Shown: piece after piece, positions 28,069 through 40,378 of the stretch
How positions within the stretch are numbered: the stretch's first letter is position 1
Layout: each line of letters begins with the position of its first letter
DNA from: Colwellia sp. TT2012
Lineage (GTDB): Bacteria > Pseudomonadota > Gammaproteobacteria > Enterobacterales > Alteromonadaceae
DNA: 64,000 bases
Direction of reading: 5' to 3'
Assembly: GCF_001440345.1 (NCBI RefSeq)
Contig: NZ_LJYX01000006.1
Coordinates: 434,001 to 498,000, forward strand
Notes under the pieces: model-generated
Told to the model about the DNA's origin: nothing
Database searches by the model: none
Seen by the model: only the letters and a program-made list of their open reading frames with translations
Position numbers and translations under genes: made by a program

Positions 28069-28551
28069 ATGCGAATAGGTCATGGTTTCGATGTACATAA
28101 ATTTGGCGGTCAAGGGCCTCTAGTGCTCGGTGGGGTGAAAATTCCCTTTGAACAGGGCTTTATTGCTCACTCAGATGGCGATGTCGCTATTCATGCACTG
28201 TGTGATGCCATCTTAGGGGCATTATGCTTGGCTGATATTGGCAATCACTTTCCTGACACTGATGGCCAGTATAAAAATATTTCCAGCAGAATTCTCTTAC
28301 GTCATGTGGTGGCGTTAATGACAGATAAGGGCTTTCAACTAGGTAATGCCGATATTACCATTGTTGCTCAAGCACCCAAAATGGCTCCTCATTTATTCGC
28401 TATGCGTACCTGTTTAAGTGAAGACCTACAAACAAGCATTGGACAAGTGAATGTTAAAGCGACCACGACAGAAAAATTGGGCTATACCGGACGAAAAGAA
28501 GGTATTTCAGTACATGCTGTGGTTTTATTGATGCCAATAGAGCAAGCATAG
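28069..28551 (+). CDS. ispF: 2-C-methyl-D-erythritol 2,4-cyclodiphosphate synthase
   Basis: Fifth MEP-pathway enzyme, a trimer with Zn2+. 160 aa. Metal ligands in [10 protein letters not shown] and [16 protein letters not shown] are present, as is [17 protein letters not shown] near the C-terminus. RBS AAAGGAAGAC precedes ATG 28069. Confidence 0.97.
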   Translation: MRIGHGFDVHKFGGQGPLVLGGVKIPFEQGFIAHSDGDVAIHALCDAILGALCLADIGNHFPDTDGQYKNISSRILLRHVVALMTDKGFQLGNADITIVAQAPKMAPHLFAMRTCLSEDLQTSIGQVNVKATTTEKLGYTGRKEGISVHAVVLLMPIEQA

Positions 28552-28636
28552 CCTCCTGTTGAGGACGAACAATATATTTAGTTGGCTTTATGCCTTTTCA
28601 GCGAACTCATTACCACATTAAAAGAAGATTGATAAC

Positions 28637-29731
28637 ATGTTGACAGAACACGCCTACTTGTACGGTAAACCAGAATCGAGTGGTTTATTGCGTAGCCAAA
28701 TAACAGATTTTAAAGTTTTTGAACAATTACCTTTTTTACCCTGTGGTGAAGGGGAACATTTATTTGTTCATATTCGAAAAACAGGGGCTAATACCTTATT
28801 CGTCGCTCGAGAACTCGCTAAATATTTTCAAGTGAAAGAGCAACTAGTTTCCTATGCGGGCTTAAAAGATCGTTTTGCGGTTACCGAGCAGTGGTTTGGT
28901 GTGCATGTTCCGGGTAAAAAAGCCTATGATTTAGACGATTTACGTATTGAAGGCGTTGAGATCCTGTCCTACCAGCGACACAATAAGAAATTACGCACAG
29001 GTGCATTAACGGGCAACCGCTTTGAACTGATTTTACGTGAGGTGAGTGCTATCAAAGCCTTGACAACGCGATGGCAAAAAATTGTAGAACAGGGTGTGCC
29101 AAACTATTTTGGCGAACAACGTTTTGGTATTGGTGGCGGCAATATAGAACGTGCTTTAGCTTTGTTTTCAGGTCAAAAAGTAAAAGATAAAAAAAAGCGT
29201 GGTATGTATTTGTCAGCAGCCCGCTCTCATATATTTAATGCTGTGCTGAATGAGCGTATAGAGCAACAATGTTTTGATAAAGTGGCGGTTGGTGACGTAT
29301 TAATGTTAGCCGGTACTCAATCCGTTTTTCATCTTGATGAGCTGGATAACACGATAAAGCAGCGCTTTGTTGATAAAGATATAGATATAACCGCACCTAT
29401 GTGGGGAGCAGGTGATCTCATGACTAGCAATGAACCACTGGTTCTTGAACAAAAAATAGCCCAAGAACATGATGCGTTTTGTCAAGGACTACCACGTTTT
29501 GGTTTAAAACAAGAACGTCGACGTATTCGCTTAACTGTCAGTGAAACCGCTATTGAATTGTTGTCAGCAGAAAAAGGGGAAAACGCAGTGAAAATTAGTT
29601 TCTTTTTACCTGCTGGTTGTTATGCTACCACCATTTTACGTGAGTTATTGAACTACCAAGATATGACCGCGCGCATTGATAAAAGAGAAAATAGTGCTAA
29701 GCCAATAGCTGCAACGTCAGATAATAAGTAA
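28637..29731 (+). CDS. truD: tRNA pseudouridine(13) synthase
   Basis: Forms pseudouridine 13 in tRNA-Glu. 364 aa. The catalytic Asp lies in [16 protein letters not shown], and [16 protein letters not shown] is the TRUD domain motif. Start ATG 28637. Its stop overlaps by one base an ATG in the surE frame. Confidence 0.96.
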   Translation: MLTEHAYLYGKPESSGLLRSQITDFKVFEQLPFLPCGEGEHLFVHIRKTGANTLFVARELAKYFQVKEQLVSYAGLKDRFAVTEQWFGVHVPGKKAYDLDDLRIEGVEILSYQRHNKKLRTGALTGNRFELILREVSAIKALTTRWQKIVEQGVPNYFGEQRFGIGGGNIERALALFSGQKVKDKKKRGMYLSAARSHIFNAVLNERIEQQCFDKVAVGDVLMLAGTQSVFHLDELDNTIKQRFVDKDIDITAPMWGAGDLMTSNEPLVLEQKIAQEHDAFCQGLPRFGLKQERRRIRLTVSETAIELLSAEKGENAVKISFFLPAGCYATTILRELLNYQDMTARIDKRENSAKPIAATSDNK

Positions 29732-29757
29732 TGGATAACAAACCCTTGACGAGTAAA

Positions 29758-30513
29758 ATGAAAATATTACTGAGTAATGATGATGGTGTGCATGCCTTAG
29801 GCATCAAAGTGCTTTATGACGAGCTGGCTAAGCACTTTATCGTCAACGTGGTTGCCCCGGATAGAAACTGTAGCGGTGCCAGTAATTCTTTAACATTACT
29901 GAACCCTTTACGAATCCAGCAGTTAGACAATGGTTTTACCTCGGTCAATGGCACACCAACAGATTCAGTGCACCTAGGTCTTAGTCAGCTTTATACTGAT
30001 TGTGACTTGGTGGTTGCTGGCATCAATAAAGGCGCCAACTTAGGAGATGATACTCTGTATTCCGGCACTGTGGCGGCCGCTACTGAAGGGCGTCATATGG
30101 GCATGCCGGCTATTGCAGTCTCCTTAGCCGGTAAAAACGAGCAGTATTACCAAACGGCAGCGATTGTTACCGCGAAAATAATCCAACGTCTGCGTACCCA
30201 TCCATTACCTGCAGACCAAATTTTAAATATCAATGTGCCAGATATACCTTTAGCTGAGCTTAAAGGTATCCAGGTAACTCGTTTGGGGCACCGACACAAA
30301 GCTGAAAGTATGCAAAAAATGCAAGACCCATGGCAGCGAGATATTTATTGGTATGGCTTGTTAGGCGAGGAATTAGACGGTGGCGAGGGAACAGATTTTC
30401 ATGCGATAGCGAAGGGTTATGCTTCCGTTACACCACTAACCGTAGATATGACTGCTTATGCAAGTATTGAAAATATTAAAAGTTGGCTCACAGAGCTTAA
30501 CTTATCAGCTTAA
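29758..30513 (+). CDS. surE: 5'/3'-nucleotidase SurE
   Basis: Metal-dependent nucleoside monophosphatase linked to stationary-phase survival. I choose ATG 29758 because the family starts [13 protein letters not shown] and a GACGAG stretch precedes it; an in-frame ATG at 29731 adds nine residues. 251 aa. The NDDG metal site, [21 protein letters not shown] and [19 protein letters not shown] are all present. The truD-surE-pcm order is conserved. Confidence 0.95.
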   Translation: MKILLSNDDGVHALGIKVLYDELAKHFIVNVVAPDRNCSGASNSLTLLNPLRIQQLDNGFTSVNGTPTDSVHLGLSQLYTDCDLVVAGINKGANLGDDTLYSGTVAAATEGRHMGMPAIAVSLAGKNEQYYQTAAIVTAKIIQRLRTHPLPADQILNINVPDIPLAELKGIQVTRLGHRHKAESMQKMQDPWQRDIYWYGLLGEELDGGEGTDFHAIAKGYASVTPLTVDMTAYASIENIKSWLTELNLSA

Positions 30514-30529
30514 ATCGAGATGTATTTTT

Positions 30530-31183
30530 ATGATATCTAGTCGTATAGGCGGAAAATCAAGACGCAGTGGTGAATTACTGGCGCAAAAATTACAAAATGA
30601 AGGCATCAGTAACACTGCCGTTTTACAGGCTATTGCTCAATCACCGCGGCATATTTTTGTGCCTGAGATATTGGCACATAAAGCCTATGACAATACCGCC
30701 CTGCCTATTGGTCAAGGGCAAACTATTTCGCAACCTTATATCGTTGCTAAAATGTCTGAGTTATTACTGGCAGCAGGACGACCGAAATCTATATTAGAAA
30801 TAGGTACTGGTTCGGGTTATCAAACCTCTATTTTAGCTCAGCTAACGGATAATGTTTTTTCAGTTGAGCGAATTAAAGCCTTACAGTGGCAAGCTAAGCG
30901 GTGTTTGCGGGCGATGGATTTACATAATGTCGCGATGAAGCATGGTGATGGCTGGCAAGGGTGGCAGAGTAAGGGGCCATTTGAGGCGATTATAGTGACG
31001 GCCGCTCCTGCGAGTGTACCACCAGCATTACTCAGTCAACTTGCTGATGGTGGACGCTTAATAATCCCTGTAGGTGAACAAAATCAAATTTTAAAAATAA
31101 TCACCCGAGATGGTGATACTTTCAACGAACAGCAAGTAGAAGCCGTGCGCTTCGTACCTTTAGTACCCGGAGATTTATTGTAG
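30530..31183 (+). CDS. pcm: protein-L-isoaspartate O-methyltransferase
   Basis: Repairs isoaspartyl residues in damaged proteins using SAM. 217 aa from ATG 30530; a longer frame starting inside surE lacks support. SAM motif I is [14 protein letters not shown], with [11 protein letters not shown] before it and [17 protein letters not shown] (motif II/post) after. It ends TAG overlapping the GTG of the next gene. Confidence 0.96.
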   Translation: MISSRIGGKSRRSGELLAQKLQNEGISNTAVLQAIAQSPRHIFVPEILAHKAYDNTALPIGQGQTISQPYIVAKMSELLLAAGRPKSILEIGTGSGYQTSILAQLTDNVFSVERIKALQWQAKRCLRAMDLHNVAMKHGDGWQGWQSKGPFEAIIVTAAPASVPPALLSQLADGGRLIIPVGEQNQILKIITRDGDTFNEQQVEAVRFVPLVPGDLL

Positions 31184-31761
31184 TGAAAATATTTTCTAGT
31201 CTTTATCAGTGGACATTACGTTGGGCCGAACACAAGTTTGCACCACGAGTCCTAGCTGCACTTACCTTTGCAGAGTCCATTTTTTTCCCTATCCCACCGG
31301 ATGTGTTACTTGCGCCTATGGTTTTAGCAAAGCCGCACAAGGCCTGGTATTATGCTGGTTTAACGACAATCGCGTCTATTTTTGGCGGCGCTGTTGGCTA
31401 TTGGCTTGGCTATTTAATGTTTGAACCTTGGATCCAACCACTAGTAACAGAGTTTGGTTACCAAGACAGGTTTAATACGGCAATTCATTGGTTTAGTGAA
31501 TGGGGTGTTTGGGTGGTATTTATTGCCGGTTTCTCGCCTATACCTTATAAGCTATTTACCGTCAGTGCTGGCTTTTTACATATGGCTTTTTTACCTTTTT
31601 TTATCGCTTCAGCAATAGGAAGAGGCTTACGTTTTTTCATGGTTGCCGGCCTGATTAAATGGGGCGGCAGTGCCATGGAGCAGAAAATACGTCAATGGGT
31701 TGATGTCCTAGGTTGGGGCTTTGTCGGTGCGATAGTTATTGGCTATTTTGCTTTACGCTAA
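31183..31761 (+). CDS. YqaA/DedA-like membrane protein (SNARE-associated/VTT family)
   Basis: 192 aa integral membrane protein of the VTT/DedA superfamily, inner membrane, possibly a lipid scramblase-like or transporter role; the specific function is unknown. Features: AALTFAESIFFPIPPDVLLAP re-entrant-type motif, FGGAVGYWLGY, and AGFSPIPYKLFTVSAG. GTG start overlaps the pcm stop by one base. Lies between pcm and nlpD. Confidence 0.88.
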   Translation: MKIFSSLYQWTLRWAEHKFAPRVLAALTFAESIFFPIPPDVLLAPMVLAKPHKAWYYAGLTTIASIFGGAVGYWLGYLMFEPWIQPLVTEFGYQDRFNTAIHWFSEWGVWVVFIAGFSPIPYKLFTVSAGFLHMAFLPFFIASAIGRGLRFFMVAGLIKWGGSAMEQKIRQWVDVLGWGFVGAIVIGYFALR

Positions 31762-31832
31762 CGTGGGTTTTTATGCCAAAATATGTACATAAATAGTCAG
31801 GTGGTGTGGGTGATAAAGCAAAGGGAGTCTTT

Positions 31833-32696
31833 GTGAGTGTTTTGCGTACAGTAAAATACACATTTGCTTACTTTATATTTGCTATAACACTTTTTTCTTG
31901 TAGTAGCCGGAATACACCTGCGCCAGTATCAAGTATTCACAGTACTAGTACCTTAGGTGAGCGTAACAGAGATACGATAAAATCTACGCAATACACTGTA
32001 AAGAAAGGTGAAACGCTATACTCCATCGCTTGGCGAGCAGGCTCTGATGTTAGAAGAATAGCGCAGCTAAATAAGATCTCTTCACCCTATCGAATCTACC
32101 CAGGACAAAAATTATTTTTAGTGGCACAAACGTTTAAAAAAACAACGAAAGTAAGTAAGGGTAAGGTGTCGAATAAAAAATGGAATAAAAGCTCTACCCC
32201 TAAACAAAAACAGAGTCAAAAAAATACGCTTGCATCTACCAAAAAGCAGGCGTATGGTGAAAATGTAAACACTCGAAAATCATACCAAAACAGCACTTTA
32301 CCAACGGTTGATTTTTCACAAAAAATCAGTCGCTGGCAATGGCCCGTTAAAGGCAAAGTTGTTAAGTTGTTTTCTAATAGTGCTCAAGGTAATAAAGGGA
32401 TTGATATTACTGGCCGCCGTGGCACTAAAATTAAATCTTCGGCGCAAGGTAAAGTGGTATATGCAGGTAACGCTCTTCGGGGCTACGGTAAACTCATTAT
32501 TATAAAACATAACGATGACTACCTGAGTGCTTATGCCCACAACGACCGTATTCTCGTTAAAGAGCAACAACGCATTGATATAGGGGATGTTATTGCCACC
32601 ATGGGAGATACGGATGCCAACAAAGTCATGCTTCATTTTGAAATACGCTTTCGAGGAAAATCAGTCAATCCTTTAAAATATTTACCAAAAAAATAA
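31833..32696 (+). CDS. nlpD: NlpD-like lipoprotein (LysM + degenerate LytM/M23)
   Basis: Murein hydrolase activator, outer-membrane lipoprotein that activates AmiC at the septum in E. coli. I choose GTG 31833 because AAGGGAG lies 5 bp before it (287 aa). Lipobox LFSC, LysM domain (YTVKKGETLYSIAWRAG ... YPGQKLF), a long Lys/Ser-rich linker, then the M23 domain. Zn ligands look degenerate: NKGIDI replaces HxGxD and MLHFEI lacks the first His of HxH, as expected for an activator, not an enzyme. Directly precedes rpoS. Confidence 0.93.
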   Translation: MSVLRTVKYTFAYFIFAITLFSCSSRNTPAPVSSIHSTSTLGERNRDTIKSTQYTVKKGETLYSIAWRAGSDVRRIAQLNKISSPYRIYPGQKLFLVAQTFKKTTKVSKGKVSNKKWNKSSTPKQKQSQKNTLASTKKQAYGENVNTRKSYQNSTLPTVDFSQKISRWQWPVKGKVVKLFSNSAQGNKGIDITGRRGTKIKSSAQGKVVYAGNALRGYGKLIIIKHNDDYLSAYAHNDRILVKEQQRIDIGDVIATMGDTDANKVMLHFEIRFRGKSVNPLKYLPKK

Positions 32697-32797
32697 TAGC
32701 AATAAATAATAAACCTTTAAGATAAATACAACAAAAAATCGGAGTTATCGTGAATATTTAAATATTAAAACAAGCTTTGCCAATTTGGGAGAATAAC

Positions 32798-33688
32798 ATG
32801 GTCAAATTACAAGAAGAACAAAGTACTGTAGAATCAAAGGAAGACGTATCATCTAATTTAGATGCGACGCAGATTTATTTAAGCGAAATTGGTTTTTCAC
32901 CATTATTAACCGCTGAAGAAGAAGTATATTTCTCACGTTTAGCCCTTAAAGGGGATGAGCCATCACGAAAACGTATGATAGAAAGTAACTTACGTTTAGT
33001 GGTTAAAATTGCCAGACGTTATAATAATCGGGGACTGCCCTTATTAGACTTAATTGAAGAAGGTAATTTGGGTTTAATTAGAGCGGTGGAAAAGTTTGAC
33101 CCAGAACGAGGCTTTCGCTTCTCAACCTATGCCACATGGTGGATACGCCAAACCATTGAACGGGCAATAATGAATCAAACCCGGACCATTCGATTACCCA
33201 TACATGTTGTTAAAGAACTTAATATTTATTTACGTGCCTCACGTGAATTAATTCAAAAACTAGATCATGAACCTACCGCCGAAGACATAGCCATTCACCT
33301 TGATAAACCAGTTGCTGATGTCAACAAAATGTTGCGGTTAAATGAGCGTATTGCCTCTGTCGATACACCTTTTGCGGGGGACTCTGATAAAGCACTACTT
33401 GATGTGATTGCGGATGAAAAAAGCGCCGGTCCAGAAGGTGACCTGCAGTCTGAAGATATGAGTAATAACATTATTCATTGGCTAAATGAGCTTAATACTA
33501 AGCAAAGAGAAGTGTTAGCAAGGCGTTTTGGTTTACTTGGCTATGAAGCGGCAACCTTAGAAGATGTAGGCTGTGAAATAGGCTTAACTCGTGAACGTGT
33601 TCGCCAAATTCAAGTAGAAGCATTAAAACGATTACGTGATATTTTATCGCAGCAAAATTTATCAATAGAAGCTATTTTTCAAGCCTAA
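32798..33688 (+). CDS. rpoS: RNA polymerase sigma factor RpoS (sigma-38)
   Basis: Stationary-phase/general stress sigma factor. 296 aa from ATG 32798, preceded by GGGAG; an upstream in-frame TTG is less likely. Region 1.2 [15 protein letters not shown], region 2 [35 protein letters not shown] and [17 protein letters not shown], region 4 helix-turn-helix [27 protein letters not shown]. The N-terminus is shorter than E. coli RpoS (330 aa). nlpD-rpoS is conserved, so a promoter within nlpD is likely. Confidence 0.97.
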   Translation: MVKLQEEQSTVESKEDVSSNLDATQIYLSEIGFSPLLTAEEEVYFSRLALKGDEPSRKRMIESNLRLVVKIARRYNNRGLPLLDLIEEGNLGLIRAVEKFDPERGFRFSTYATWWIRQTIERAIMNQTRTIRLPIHVVKELNIYLRASRELIQKLDHEPTAEDIAIHLDKPVADVNKMLRLNERIASVDTPFAGDSDKALLDVIADEKSAGPEGDLQSEDMSNNIIHWLNELNTKQREVLARRFGLLGYEAATLEDVGCEIGLTRERVRQIQVEALKRLRDILSQQNLSIEAIFQA

Positions 33689-33754
33689 GTGAAATCATAG
33701 TGGTAGTTAAGTCGCTAACATAACGATAAGGCTGGCAATAGCACCAAGACGTTT

Positions 33755-33785
33755 AAGGCAGCAATAATCATTGCTGCTTTTTTAT
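33755..33785 (+). terminator. rho-independent terminator after rpoS
   Basis: GCAGCAA / TTGCTGC stem with a 6-nt loop (TAATCA), followed by T7, about 65 bp after the rpoS stop. Confidence 0.85.
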
Positions 33786-34340
33786 TTAATCTAATTGATA
33801 AAGTGGATAGTGGCGAGATTATCTTAGTGAGTAAATTACTTTACCGCGAATTAAAATAAAATTAGTGGTTAATCTACGAGGCTCATATCAACGGATTATT
33901 AGCTGATATATAAAAATATCACTTGATTATCAAACCTTAATTCCATCAGTAAACGTAAGCATAATAGGTTAAATTCCGAGTAATACCTCCCCAATAACGC
34001 GAATATTTTGCTATCTAGGTATAGTTATCGGCCAAAACCAGGCAAAAAGTATATTAATAGGCTAAATTGTAATGAAAAATTTCGAATCTCCATAGAATAA
34101 AAAGGTCATTTTGTGCTAATATCGCGCCAGAAAATTTTAACTTAGAGCCAGTGGGTTTTTTTCTTTGGTGGTAACGCTAAAAATTAATTCTTCACTGAAA
34201 TACACTGAAATTGGTGAATTAAATTTATCTAATTGATATTTATGCATTTACTCCATTTATATGGTTTAAGCGCGCCGATATTCATTAGATAAACTAACCA
34301 ACTGATTTTTATACTCCCATCAAAAGTAGTGCAAGTGTTT
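33786..34340 (+). promoter_or_regulatory. nqr upstream region with candidate promoter
   Basis: About 555 bp with no supportable ORF. A TGC-TAATAT extended -10 (34114-34122) in TTTTGTGCTAATATCGCGCC is the best promoter candidate. It gives a leader of about 210 nt before the nqrA ATG. No clear -35 or riboswitch fold was recognised. Confidence 0.4.
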
Positions 34341-35678
34341 ATGATTACAATAAAAAAAGGCTTGGATGTTCCGGTAAAAGGCGCTCCCCAGCAGGTAATC
34401 CATGATGGTCCGTCCATCAAAACCGTTGCAACACTCGGTGAAGAGTTTGTGGGTATGCGTCCAACCATGTTTGTTAAAGTGGGTGATCGTGTTAAAAAAG
34501 GTCAAGTGATTTTTGAAGATAAAAAAAATCCTGGCGTTAAATTCACAGCTCAAGCTGCCGGTGTTGTTAAAGAAATTAACCGTGGTGAAAAACGTGTTTT
34601 ACAATCAGTTGTTATCGATGTTGATGGCGACAATCAAGAAACGTTTACCAGTTACTCAGCCAATAAATTAGGTACTATCGCTCGTGCAGACGTAGTGAAA
34701 AACCTAGTCGATTCAGGTTTGTGGACTGCGTTACGAACTCGCCCATTCAGCAAAATTCCTGCCATTGATAGTGAGCCAGCTGCGATTTTTGTTAGCGCCA
34801 TGGATACTAATCCATTAGCGGCAAATCCTGAAGTCATCATTAATGAACAAAGTGAGGCGTTTAAAAATGGTTTAACCATTTTATCTCGTTTAACGACAGG
34901 TAAAGTATTTGTTAGCAAAGCGCCTGGGGCAAATATCCCAGTAGATGACAATGCCACAGTGACTGAATTTGCTGGCAAGCACCCTGCAGGTCTTGTCGGT
35001 ACACATATTCACTTCTTAAAATCAGCGAGTGCCGACAGATTTGTTTGGCATCTTGGTTATCAAGATGTTATCGCCTTTGCCAAATTATTCACTACCGGTG
35101 AACTTGACAATAATCGTGTTATTTCACTTGCTGGCCCAGCCGCCACTAACCCACGTCTAGTACGTACGGTGTTAGGTGCAAGTACTGCTGAATTATCAGC
35201 GGGTGAAGTCATTGACGGTGAACTACGTGTTGTTTCAGGTTCATTGCTAATGGGCTCTACCGCGACAGCTGTTCACGGTTACTTAGGTCGTTATAACGTA
35301 CAAGTATCATTAATTCTTGAAGGTCGTGAAAAAGACTTTATCGGTTACATGTACCCAGGTGCAAATAAATTCTCGGTAACCCGCGCATATTTGTCGCACT
35401 TGTTCCCAAGTAAATTATTTAACATGACCACTACGACTAACGGTAGCCCACGCGCTATGGTGCCAATTGGTAACTTTGAGCGTGTTATGCCATTAGATAT
35501 TTTAACTACCTTGTTTTTACGCGATATTTGCTCTGGTGATACCGACGGCGCGCAACAACTAGGTGCCTTAGAGCTAGACGAAGAAGATTTAGCACTGTGT
35601 ACATTTGTTTGCCCTGGCAAAACAGATTACGGTGTTATTCTTCGTGATTGCCTAACCACAATCGAAAAGGAAGGTTAG
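34341..35678 (+). CDS. nqrA: Na+-translocating NADH:quinone reductase subunit A
   Basis: Peripheral subunit of Na+-NQR, implicated in quinone binding. 445 aa from ATG 34341 ([18 protein letters not shown]); a GTG 12 bp upstream is not supported by the family. Contains [26 protein letters not shown] and the C-terminal [13 protein letters not shown] motif. First gene of nqrABCDEF; nqrB follows within 3 bp. Confidence 0.97.
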   Translation: MITIKKGLDVPVKGAPQQVIHDGPSIKTVATLGEEFVGMRPTMFVKVGDRVKKGQVIFEDKKNPGVKFTAQAAGVVKEINRGEKRVLQSVVIDVDGDNQETFTSYSANKLGTIARADVVKNLVDSGLWTALRTRPFSKIPAIDSEPAAIFVSAMDTNPLAANPEVIINEQSEAFKNGLTILSRLTTGKVFVSKAPGANIPVDDNATVTEFAGKHPAGLVGTHIHFLKSASADRFVWHLGYQDVIAFAKLFTTGELDNNRVISLAGPAATNPRLVRTVLGASTAELSAGEVIDGELRVVSGSLLMGSTATAVHGYLGRYNVQVSLILEGREKDFIGYMYPGANKFSVTRAYLSHLFPSKLFNMTTTTNGSPRAMVPIGNFERVMPLDILTTLFLRDICSGDTDGAQQLGALELDEEDLALCTFVCPGKTDYGVILRDCLTTIEKEG

Positions 35679-35680
35679 TC

Positions 35681-36892
35681 ATGGGCTTGAAAAAGTTTAT
35701 TGAAGATATTGAACCGCATTTTGAAAAAGGCGGCAAACATGAGAAATGGTTTGCACTTTACGAAGCCGTTGCTACTGGTTTATTTACTCCTGGTTATGTG
35801 AACAAAGGTAAAACCCATGTTCGTGATAGCATCGATTTAAAACGTATCATGATCACAGTATGGCTTGCGGTTTTCCCTGCCATGTTCTTTGGTATGTATA
35901 ACATTGGTTATCAAGCTGTTGACGCATTAGCGGCCGGTTATGCTTTACCACAATCTTGGCAAGTTGATTTATTTACCTTGCTTGGTGGTACGCTAACGGC
36001 AACCTCTGACTGGTGTAGCATGATGCTCTACGGCGCTTGTTTCTTCCTACCCATTTACGCAGTAACTTTTGCTGTAGGTGGTTTTTGGGAGTTATTATTT
36101 GCCGCCGTGCGTAAACATGAAGTCAATGAAGGTTTCTTCGTTTCTTCTATTTTATTCGCCCTTATCTTGCCTGCAAGTATTCCATTATGGCAAGTCGCCA
36201 TTGGTATTACTTTTGGTATAGTTATCGCTAAAGAAATCTTTGGTGGTACAGGTAAAAACTTCTTAAACCCTGCATTAGCGGGTCGTGCGTTTTTATTCTT
36301 TGCTTATCCTGCTCAAATATCCGGTGATGCAGTTTGGGTTGCTGTTGACGGCTTCTCAGGCGCTACTATGTTAAGTGCATTTAATGCTGGTACGGCGGGC
36401 ATGGTTGATTACACCATGAACGCAGATTGGTGGAATGCATTTTGGGGCTTTATTCCAGGCTCTGTTGGTGAAGTCTCTACTTTTGCTATTTTATTGGGTG
36501 GTGCTTACATCCTTTATAAAGGCATTGCCTCATGGCGCATCGTCTTAGGTGTCTTTGGCGGCATGGTGCTTACCTCGCTATTATTCAATATGATTGGTAG
36601 TGAAACTAATGCAATGTTTGCTATGCCTTGGCATTGGCACTTCGTTATTGGTGGTTTTGCCTTTGGTATGATGTTTATGGCAACAGACCCAGTGTCTGCT
36701 TCATTTACCAATACCGGTAAGTATTGGTTTGGCGCACTTGTTGGTGTGATGGTGGTATTGGTTCGTGTTGTTAACCCAGCTTTCCCTGAGGGCATGATGT
36801 TAGCGATATTATTTGCAAACTTGTTCGCACCATTGTTTGACTACTTTGTCGTACAAGGCAACATCAAACGGAGGCTTGCTCGCAATGTCTAA
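35681..36892 (+). CDS. nqrB: Na+-NQR subunit B
   Basis: Integral membrane subunit carrying covalent FMN and riboflavin. 403 aa from ATG 35681 ([18 protein letters not shown]). The FMN-attachment Thr is in the [10 protein letters not shown] motif. Multiple helices, including [20 protein letters not shown] and [22 protein letters not shown] precedes the start. Its 3' end overlaps nqrC by 8 bp. Confidence 0.97.
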   Translation: MGLKKFIEDIEPHFEKGGKHEKWFALYEAVATGLFTPGYVNKGKTHVRDSIDLKRIMITVWLAVFPAMFFGMYNIGYQAVDALAAGYALPQSWQVDLFTLLGGTLTATSDWCSMMLYGACFFLPIYAVTFAVGGFWELLFAAVRKHEVNEGFFVSSILFALILPASIPLWQVAIGITFGIVIAKEIFGGTGKNFLNPALAGRAFLFFAYPAQISGDAVWVAVDGFSGATMLSAFNAGTAGMVDYTMNADWWNAFWGFIPGSVGEVSTFAILLGGAYILYKGIASWRIVLGVFGGMVLTSLLFNMIGSETNAMFAMPWHWHFVIGGFAFGMMFMATDPVSASFTNTGKYWFGALVGVMVVLVRVVNPAFPEGMMLAILFANLFAPLFDYFVVQGNIKRRLARNV

Positions 36893-37697
36893 AACTAAAA
36901 AAACTGAAACGGTTGCTGGTACGCTGACCTTTGTTTTAATTATTTGTTTAGTGTGTGCTGCTCTGGTATCAGTGGCAGCAGTGGGCTTGAAACCATTACA
37001 AACGGCTAACAAATTACTTGATAAGCAAACTAAAATTCTTGAAGCATCCAATATATTAGCTATTGCTTTAAAACCAGAAAACATAAAAGTTGCTGGTAGC
37101 GAAGATAAAAGTATCGTAAGTACTTACGAAAAATATGTTGTTGCTAAAATGATTGACCTTGATTCAGGCGCATTTATTGACGGTGATGTTAATGCTTTTG
37201 ATGAACGTAGCGCTGCGCGTGATGTGACTCAAAGTATCAAACCTAAAAATGATATCGCTGGTATTAACCGTCGTGCTAATAGTGCGGTTGTTTATTTAGT
37301 TAACAACGAACAAGGCCAATTAACCACTATTGTCTTACCTATCTTAGGTATGGGCTTATGGGATTTAATGTATGGCTTTGTTGGCTTAGAAGCTGATTTA
37401 AATACCGTTAGCAGTGTAATTTACTCTGATCTTAAGGAAACTCCTGGATTAGGCGCTGAAGTGCTGAACCCTAAGTGGAAAGCCTTATGGCCAGGTAAAA
37501 AAATGTTTAACGAGCAAGGTGATATTGCCATTAAAATCGTTAAAGGTGGCGCTAAAAAAGGTGACATTCACGGTGTTGATGCTTTATCTGGTGCGACATT
37601 AACCAGTAATGGCGTTGAGCATACTTTACATTTTTGGTTAGGTGATGAAGGCTATGGTCCTTTCATCAGCAAATTTAAAGACGGAGGGCTTGATTAA
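36885..37697 (+). CDS. nqrC: Na+-NQR subunit C
   Basis: Membrane-anchored periplasmic FMN subunit. 270 aa from ATG 36885, with GGAGG about 10 bp upstream. One N-terminal helix ([19 protein letters not shown]) and the flavin-attachment [12 protein letters not shown] motif close to the C-terminus, a target of ApbE encoded downstream. Stop overlaps the nqrD ATG by one base. Confidence 0.97.
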   Translation: MSKTKKTETVAGTLTFVLIICLVCAALVSVAAVGLKPLQTANKLLDKQTKILEASNILAIALKPENIKVAGSEDKSIVSTYEKYVVAKMIDLDSGAFIDGDVNAFDERSAARDVTQSIKPKNDIAGINRRANSAVVYLVNNEQGQLTTIVLPILGMGLWDLMYGFVGLEADLNTVSSVIYSDLKETPGLGAEVLNPKWKALWPGKKMFNEQGDIAIKIVKGGAKKGDIHGVDALSGATLTSNGVEHTLHFWLGDEGYGPFISKFKDGGLD

Positions 37698-38320
37698 TGT
37701 CTTCAGATACTAAAAAAGTCCTCTTTGGACCTGTTGTTGATAACAACCCTATTGCTTTACAAGTATTAGGGGTTTGTTCTGCGCTTGCTGTTACCAGTTC
37801 TATGGAAAATGCGCTAGTAATGTCATTGGCGGTAATGTTAGTGACGGCTTTCTCTAACTTGTTTATTTCGATTATTCGTAATCAAATACCCTCAAGTGTG
37901 CGTATTATTGTGCAAATGGCCATTATTGCCTCACTAGTCATTGTGGTTGACCAAGTACTTAAAGCTTTCTCGTATCAATTATCGAAAGAGTTATCGGTAT
38001 TTATTGGTCTGATCATCACTAACTGTATTGTTATGGGTCGTGCCGAAGCTTTTGCAATGAAAGAAAAACCAGGTGTGAGTTTCTTAGACGGTATAGGTAA
38101 TGGTTTAGGTTACGGCGCGGTATTAATGGTTGTTGCTTTTTTCCGTGAATTATTCGGTTTTGGTACTCTGTTCGGTGTTGAGATATTTCAGTTAACACAA
38201 AACGGTGGCTGGTATCAAGGTAACGGCTTATTGGTATTACCATTTAGTTCATTCTTCATTATTGGTTTAATCATCTGGGCAATTCGCCAGTGGAAACCTG
38301 AACAAGTAGAGAAGGATTAA
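37697..38320 (+). CDS. nqrD: Na+-NQR subunit D
   Basis: Six-helix membrane subunit, part of the Na+ and Fe-S path. 207 aa. Opens [33 protein letters not shown], with the conserved Cys in GVCSALA and another in [15 protein letters not shown]. Coupled to nqrC by a TAATG overlap. Confidence 0.97.
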   Translation: MSSDTKKVLFGPVVDNNPIALQVLGVCSALAVTSSMENALVMSLAVMLVTAFSNLFISIIRNQIPSSVRIIVQMAIIASLVIVVDQVLKAFSYQLSKELSVFIGLIITNCIVMGRAEAFAMKEKPGVSFLDGIGNGLGYGAVLMVVAFFRELFGFGTLFGVEIFQLTQNGGWYQGNGLLVLPFSSFFIIGLIIWAIRQWKPEQVEKD

Positions 38321-38324
38321 ATCT

Positions 38325-38948
38325 ATGGAACATTATTTAAGTATTTTTATTAAAACCATCTTCATTGAGAATATGGCGCTAAGTTTCTTCTTAGGTATGT
38401 GTACCTTCTTAGCTGTGTCTAAGAAAGTAAGTACAGCTATTGGCTTAGGTGTTGCGGTTGTGGTGGTATTAGGTTTAGCAGTTCCTGCTAACCAAATTAT
38501 TTACCAAGCCATTTTAGCACCTGGCGCACTTGATAGCATTATGGGTATTACTGATCCGAAAGAATCAATTGATCTTAGCTTCTTGTCTTTTATTACTTTT
38601 ATCGGGGTAATTGCTGCCTTAGTACAAATATTGGAAATGATTTTAGATAAATATTTCCCAGCTTTGTATCAAGCACTTGGCATATTCCTACCTTTAATTA
38701 CCGTTAACTGTGCCATTTTTGGTGCGGTATCCTTTATGGTGGCGAAAAACCTTACCTTGGGCGAAAGTGTTGTTTATGGTGTTGGCTCTGGTGTCGGTTG
38801 GATGTTAGCAATCGTATTGATGGCTGGTTTACGCGAAAAGATGAAATACTCTGACGTACCAGACGGTTTAAAAGGTTTAGGTATTACGTTTATCACTGCT
38901 GGATTGATGGCTTTTGGCTTTCTTTCTTTCGGTGGTATTTCCCTGTAA
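38325..38948 (+). CDS. nqrE: Na+-NQR subunit E
   Basis: Membrane subunit paralogous to NqrD. 207 aa. Conserved [33 protein letters not shown] start and [13 protein letters not shown] motif supply the Cys residues of the intramembrane 2Fe-2S centre shared with NqrD. Four bp after nqrD. Confidence 0.97.
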   Translation: MEHYLSIFIKTIFIENMALSFFLGMCTFLAVSKKVSTAIGLGVAVVVVLGLAVPANQIIYQAILAPGALDSIMGITDPKESIDLSFLSFITFIGVIAALVQILEMILDKYFPALYQALGIFLPLITVNCAIFGAVSFMVAKNLTLGESVVYGVGSGVGWMLAIVLMAGLREKMKYSDVPDGLKGLGITFITAGLMAFGFLSFGGISL

Positions 38949-39017
38949 CTCAAGGTTAATGTTGGTTTAACAGTGAAAATTGCTGTTAAACCCTTAATAA
39001 AATTAAAGGAAAAGTCG

Positions 39018-40241
39018 ATGGAAATTATTCTCGGCATATCAATGTTTACCGCGATAGTTTTAGCTTTGGTGTTAGTGATTTTATTCGCTAAATCAAAGTT
39101 AGTAGCTACAGGTGACATTACAATTAGTATTAATGGCGATCCAAGCAAGTCAGTGACTGCGGCTGCAGGTGGCAAATTGTTAGGCGTATTAGCAGACCAA
39201 GGTATTTTTATTCCTTCAGCATGTGGCGGCGGTGGCACTTGTGGTCAGTGTCGTGTTGACGTGCATTCAGGTGGTGGTGATATTTTACCAACCGAAGAGG
39301 GGCATATTACTAAACGTCAAGCCAAAACTGGTTGTCGTTTAGCCTGTCAAGTTGCGGTTAAGCAAGACATGGTTATTGAAGTTGAAGATGAAATATTCGG
39401 TGTGCAAAAGTGGGAATGTGAAGTTATCTCTAATGATAACCAAGCAACCTTCATCAAAGAATTAATATTAAAAATTCCTGATGGCGAATCTGTACCGTTT
39501 AAAGCCGGTGGTTACATTCAAATTGAAGCCCCAGCCCATCATGTCAAATACAGTGATTTTGACATTGCTGAACAGTACCGTGGCGATTGGCAACACTTTG
39601 GCTTCTTCGATGTTGAATCAAAAGTTGATGAAGAAACCTTACGTGCTTACTCAATGGCAAGTTACCCAGAAGAGGAAGGCATTATTATGCTGAACGTGCG
39701 TATTGCTACGCCGCCTCCGGGTAAGTTACATTTACCAGCGGGTAAAATGTCTTCATACATCTTCAGCCTTAAGCCAGGTGATAAAGTCACTATTTCAGGT
39801 CCATTTGGTGAGTTCTTCGCTAAAGAAACTGATAATGAAATGGTCTTTATTGGCGGTGGTGCTGGTATGGCGCCGATGCGTTCTCATATCTTTGACCAAC
39901 TTAAGCGCCTTAAGACTAAGCGTAAGATTAGTTTCTGGTATGGTGCTCGTTCTAAACGTGAGATGTTCTATGAAGATGATTATAACGGCCTAGCGGCTGA
40001 AAATGATAACTTTGTTTGGCATGTTGCCTTGTCTGATCCACAACCCGGTGATAACTGGGATGGCATGACTGGTTTTATTCATAACGTTCTTTTCGAAGAA
40101 TACTTGAAAGATCACGAAGCGCCAGAAGATTGTGAATACTACATGTGTGGTCCTCCAATGATGAATGCTGCCGTTATCGGTATGCTTAAAGATCTTGGTG
40201 TAGAAGACGAGAATATAATGCTAGATGACTTCGGTGGCTAA
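39018..40241 (+). CDS. nqrF: Na+-NQR subunit F (NADH-oxidising)
   Basis: Entry point for electrons from NADH. 407 aa from ATG 39018 ([23 protein letters not shown]), with AAAGGAAAA upstream. N-terminal helix, then 2Fe-2S ferredoxin domain ([10 protein letters not shown] ... GCRLACQV), FAD-binding [11 protein letters not shown] and NADH-binding [12 protein letters not shown], ending MLDDFGG as usual. Last of the nqr structural genes before the terminator. Confidence 0.97.
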   Translation: MEIILGISMFTAIVLALVLVILFAKSKLVATGDITISINGDPSKSVTAAAGGKLLGVLADQGIFIPSACGGGGTCGQCRVDVHSGGGDILPTEEGHITKRQAKTGCRLACQVAVKQDMVIEVEDEIFGVQKWECEVISNDNQATFIKELILKIPDGESVPFKAGGYIQIEAPAHHVKYSDFDIAEQYRGDWQHFGFFDVESKVDEETLRAYSMASYPEEEGIIMLNVRIATPPPGKLHLPAGKMSSYIFSLKPGDKVTISGPFGEFFAKETDNEMVFIGGGAGMAPMRSHIFDQLKRLKTKRKISFWYGARSKREMFYEDDYNGLAAENDNFVWHVALSDPQPGDNWDGMTGFIHNVLFEEYLKDHEAPEDCEYYMCGPPMMNAAVIGMLKDLGVEDENIMLDDFGG

Positions 40242-40378
40242 TATTCATATTTAGGCGGTTTTTTGCTCCGTTAGCTTCGTCGGAAGTGCTCATTGACTAA
40301 CGTCAACTCCGCGCTTCCTTCTTGCTAACAAATCAAAACTCTCGCTTAAATAAAGAATATACTCCCTTAGTTACTATG

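Noticed and set aside
33786..34340. Possible riboswitch in the long nqrA leader
   Set aside because: No conserved riboswitch core could be recognised; only an extended -10 candidate is supportable.
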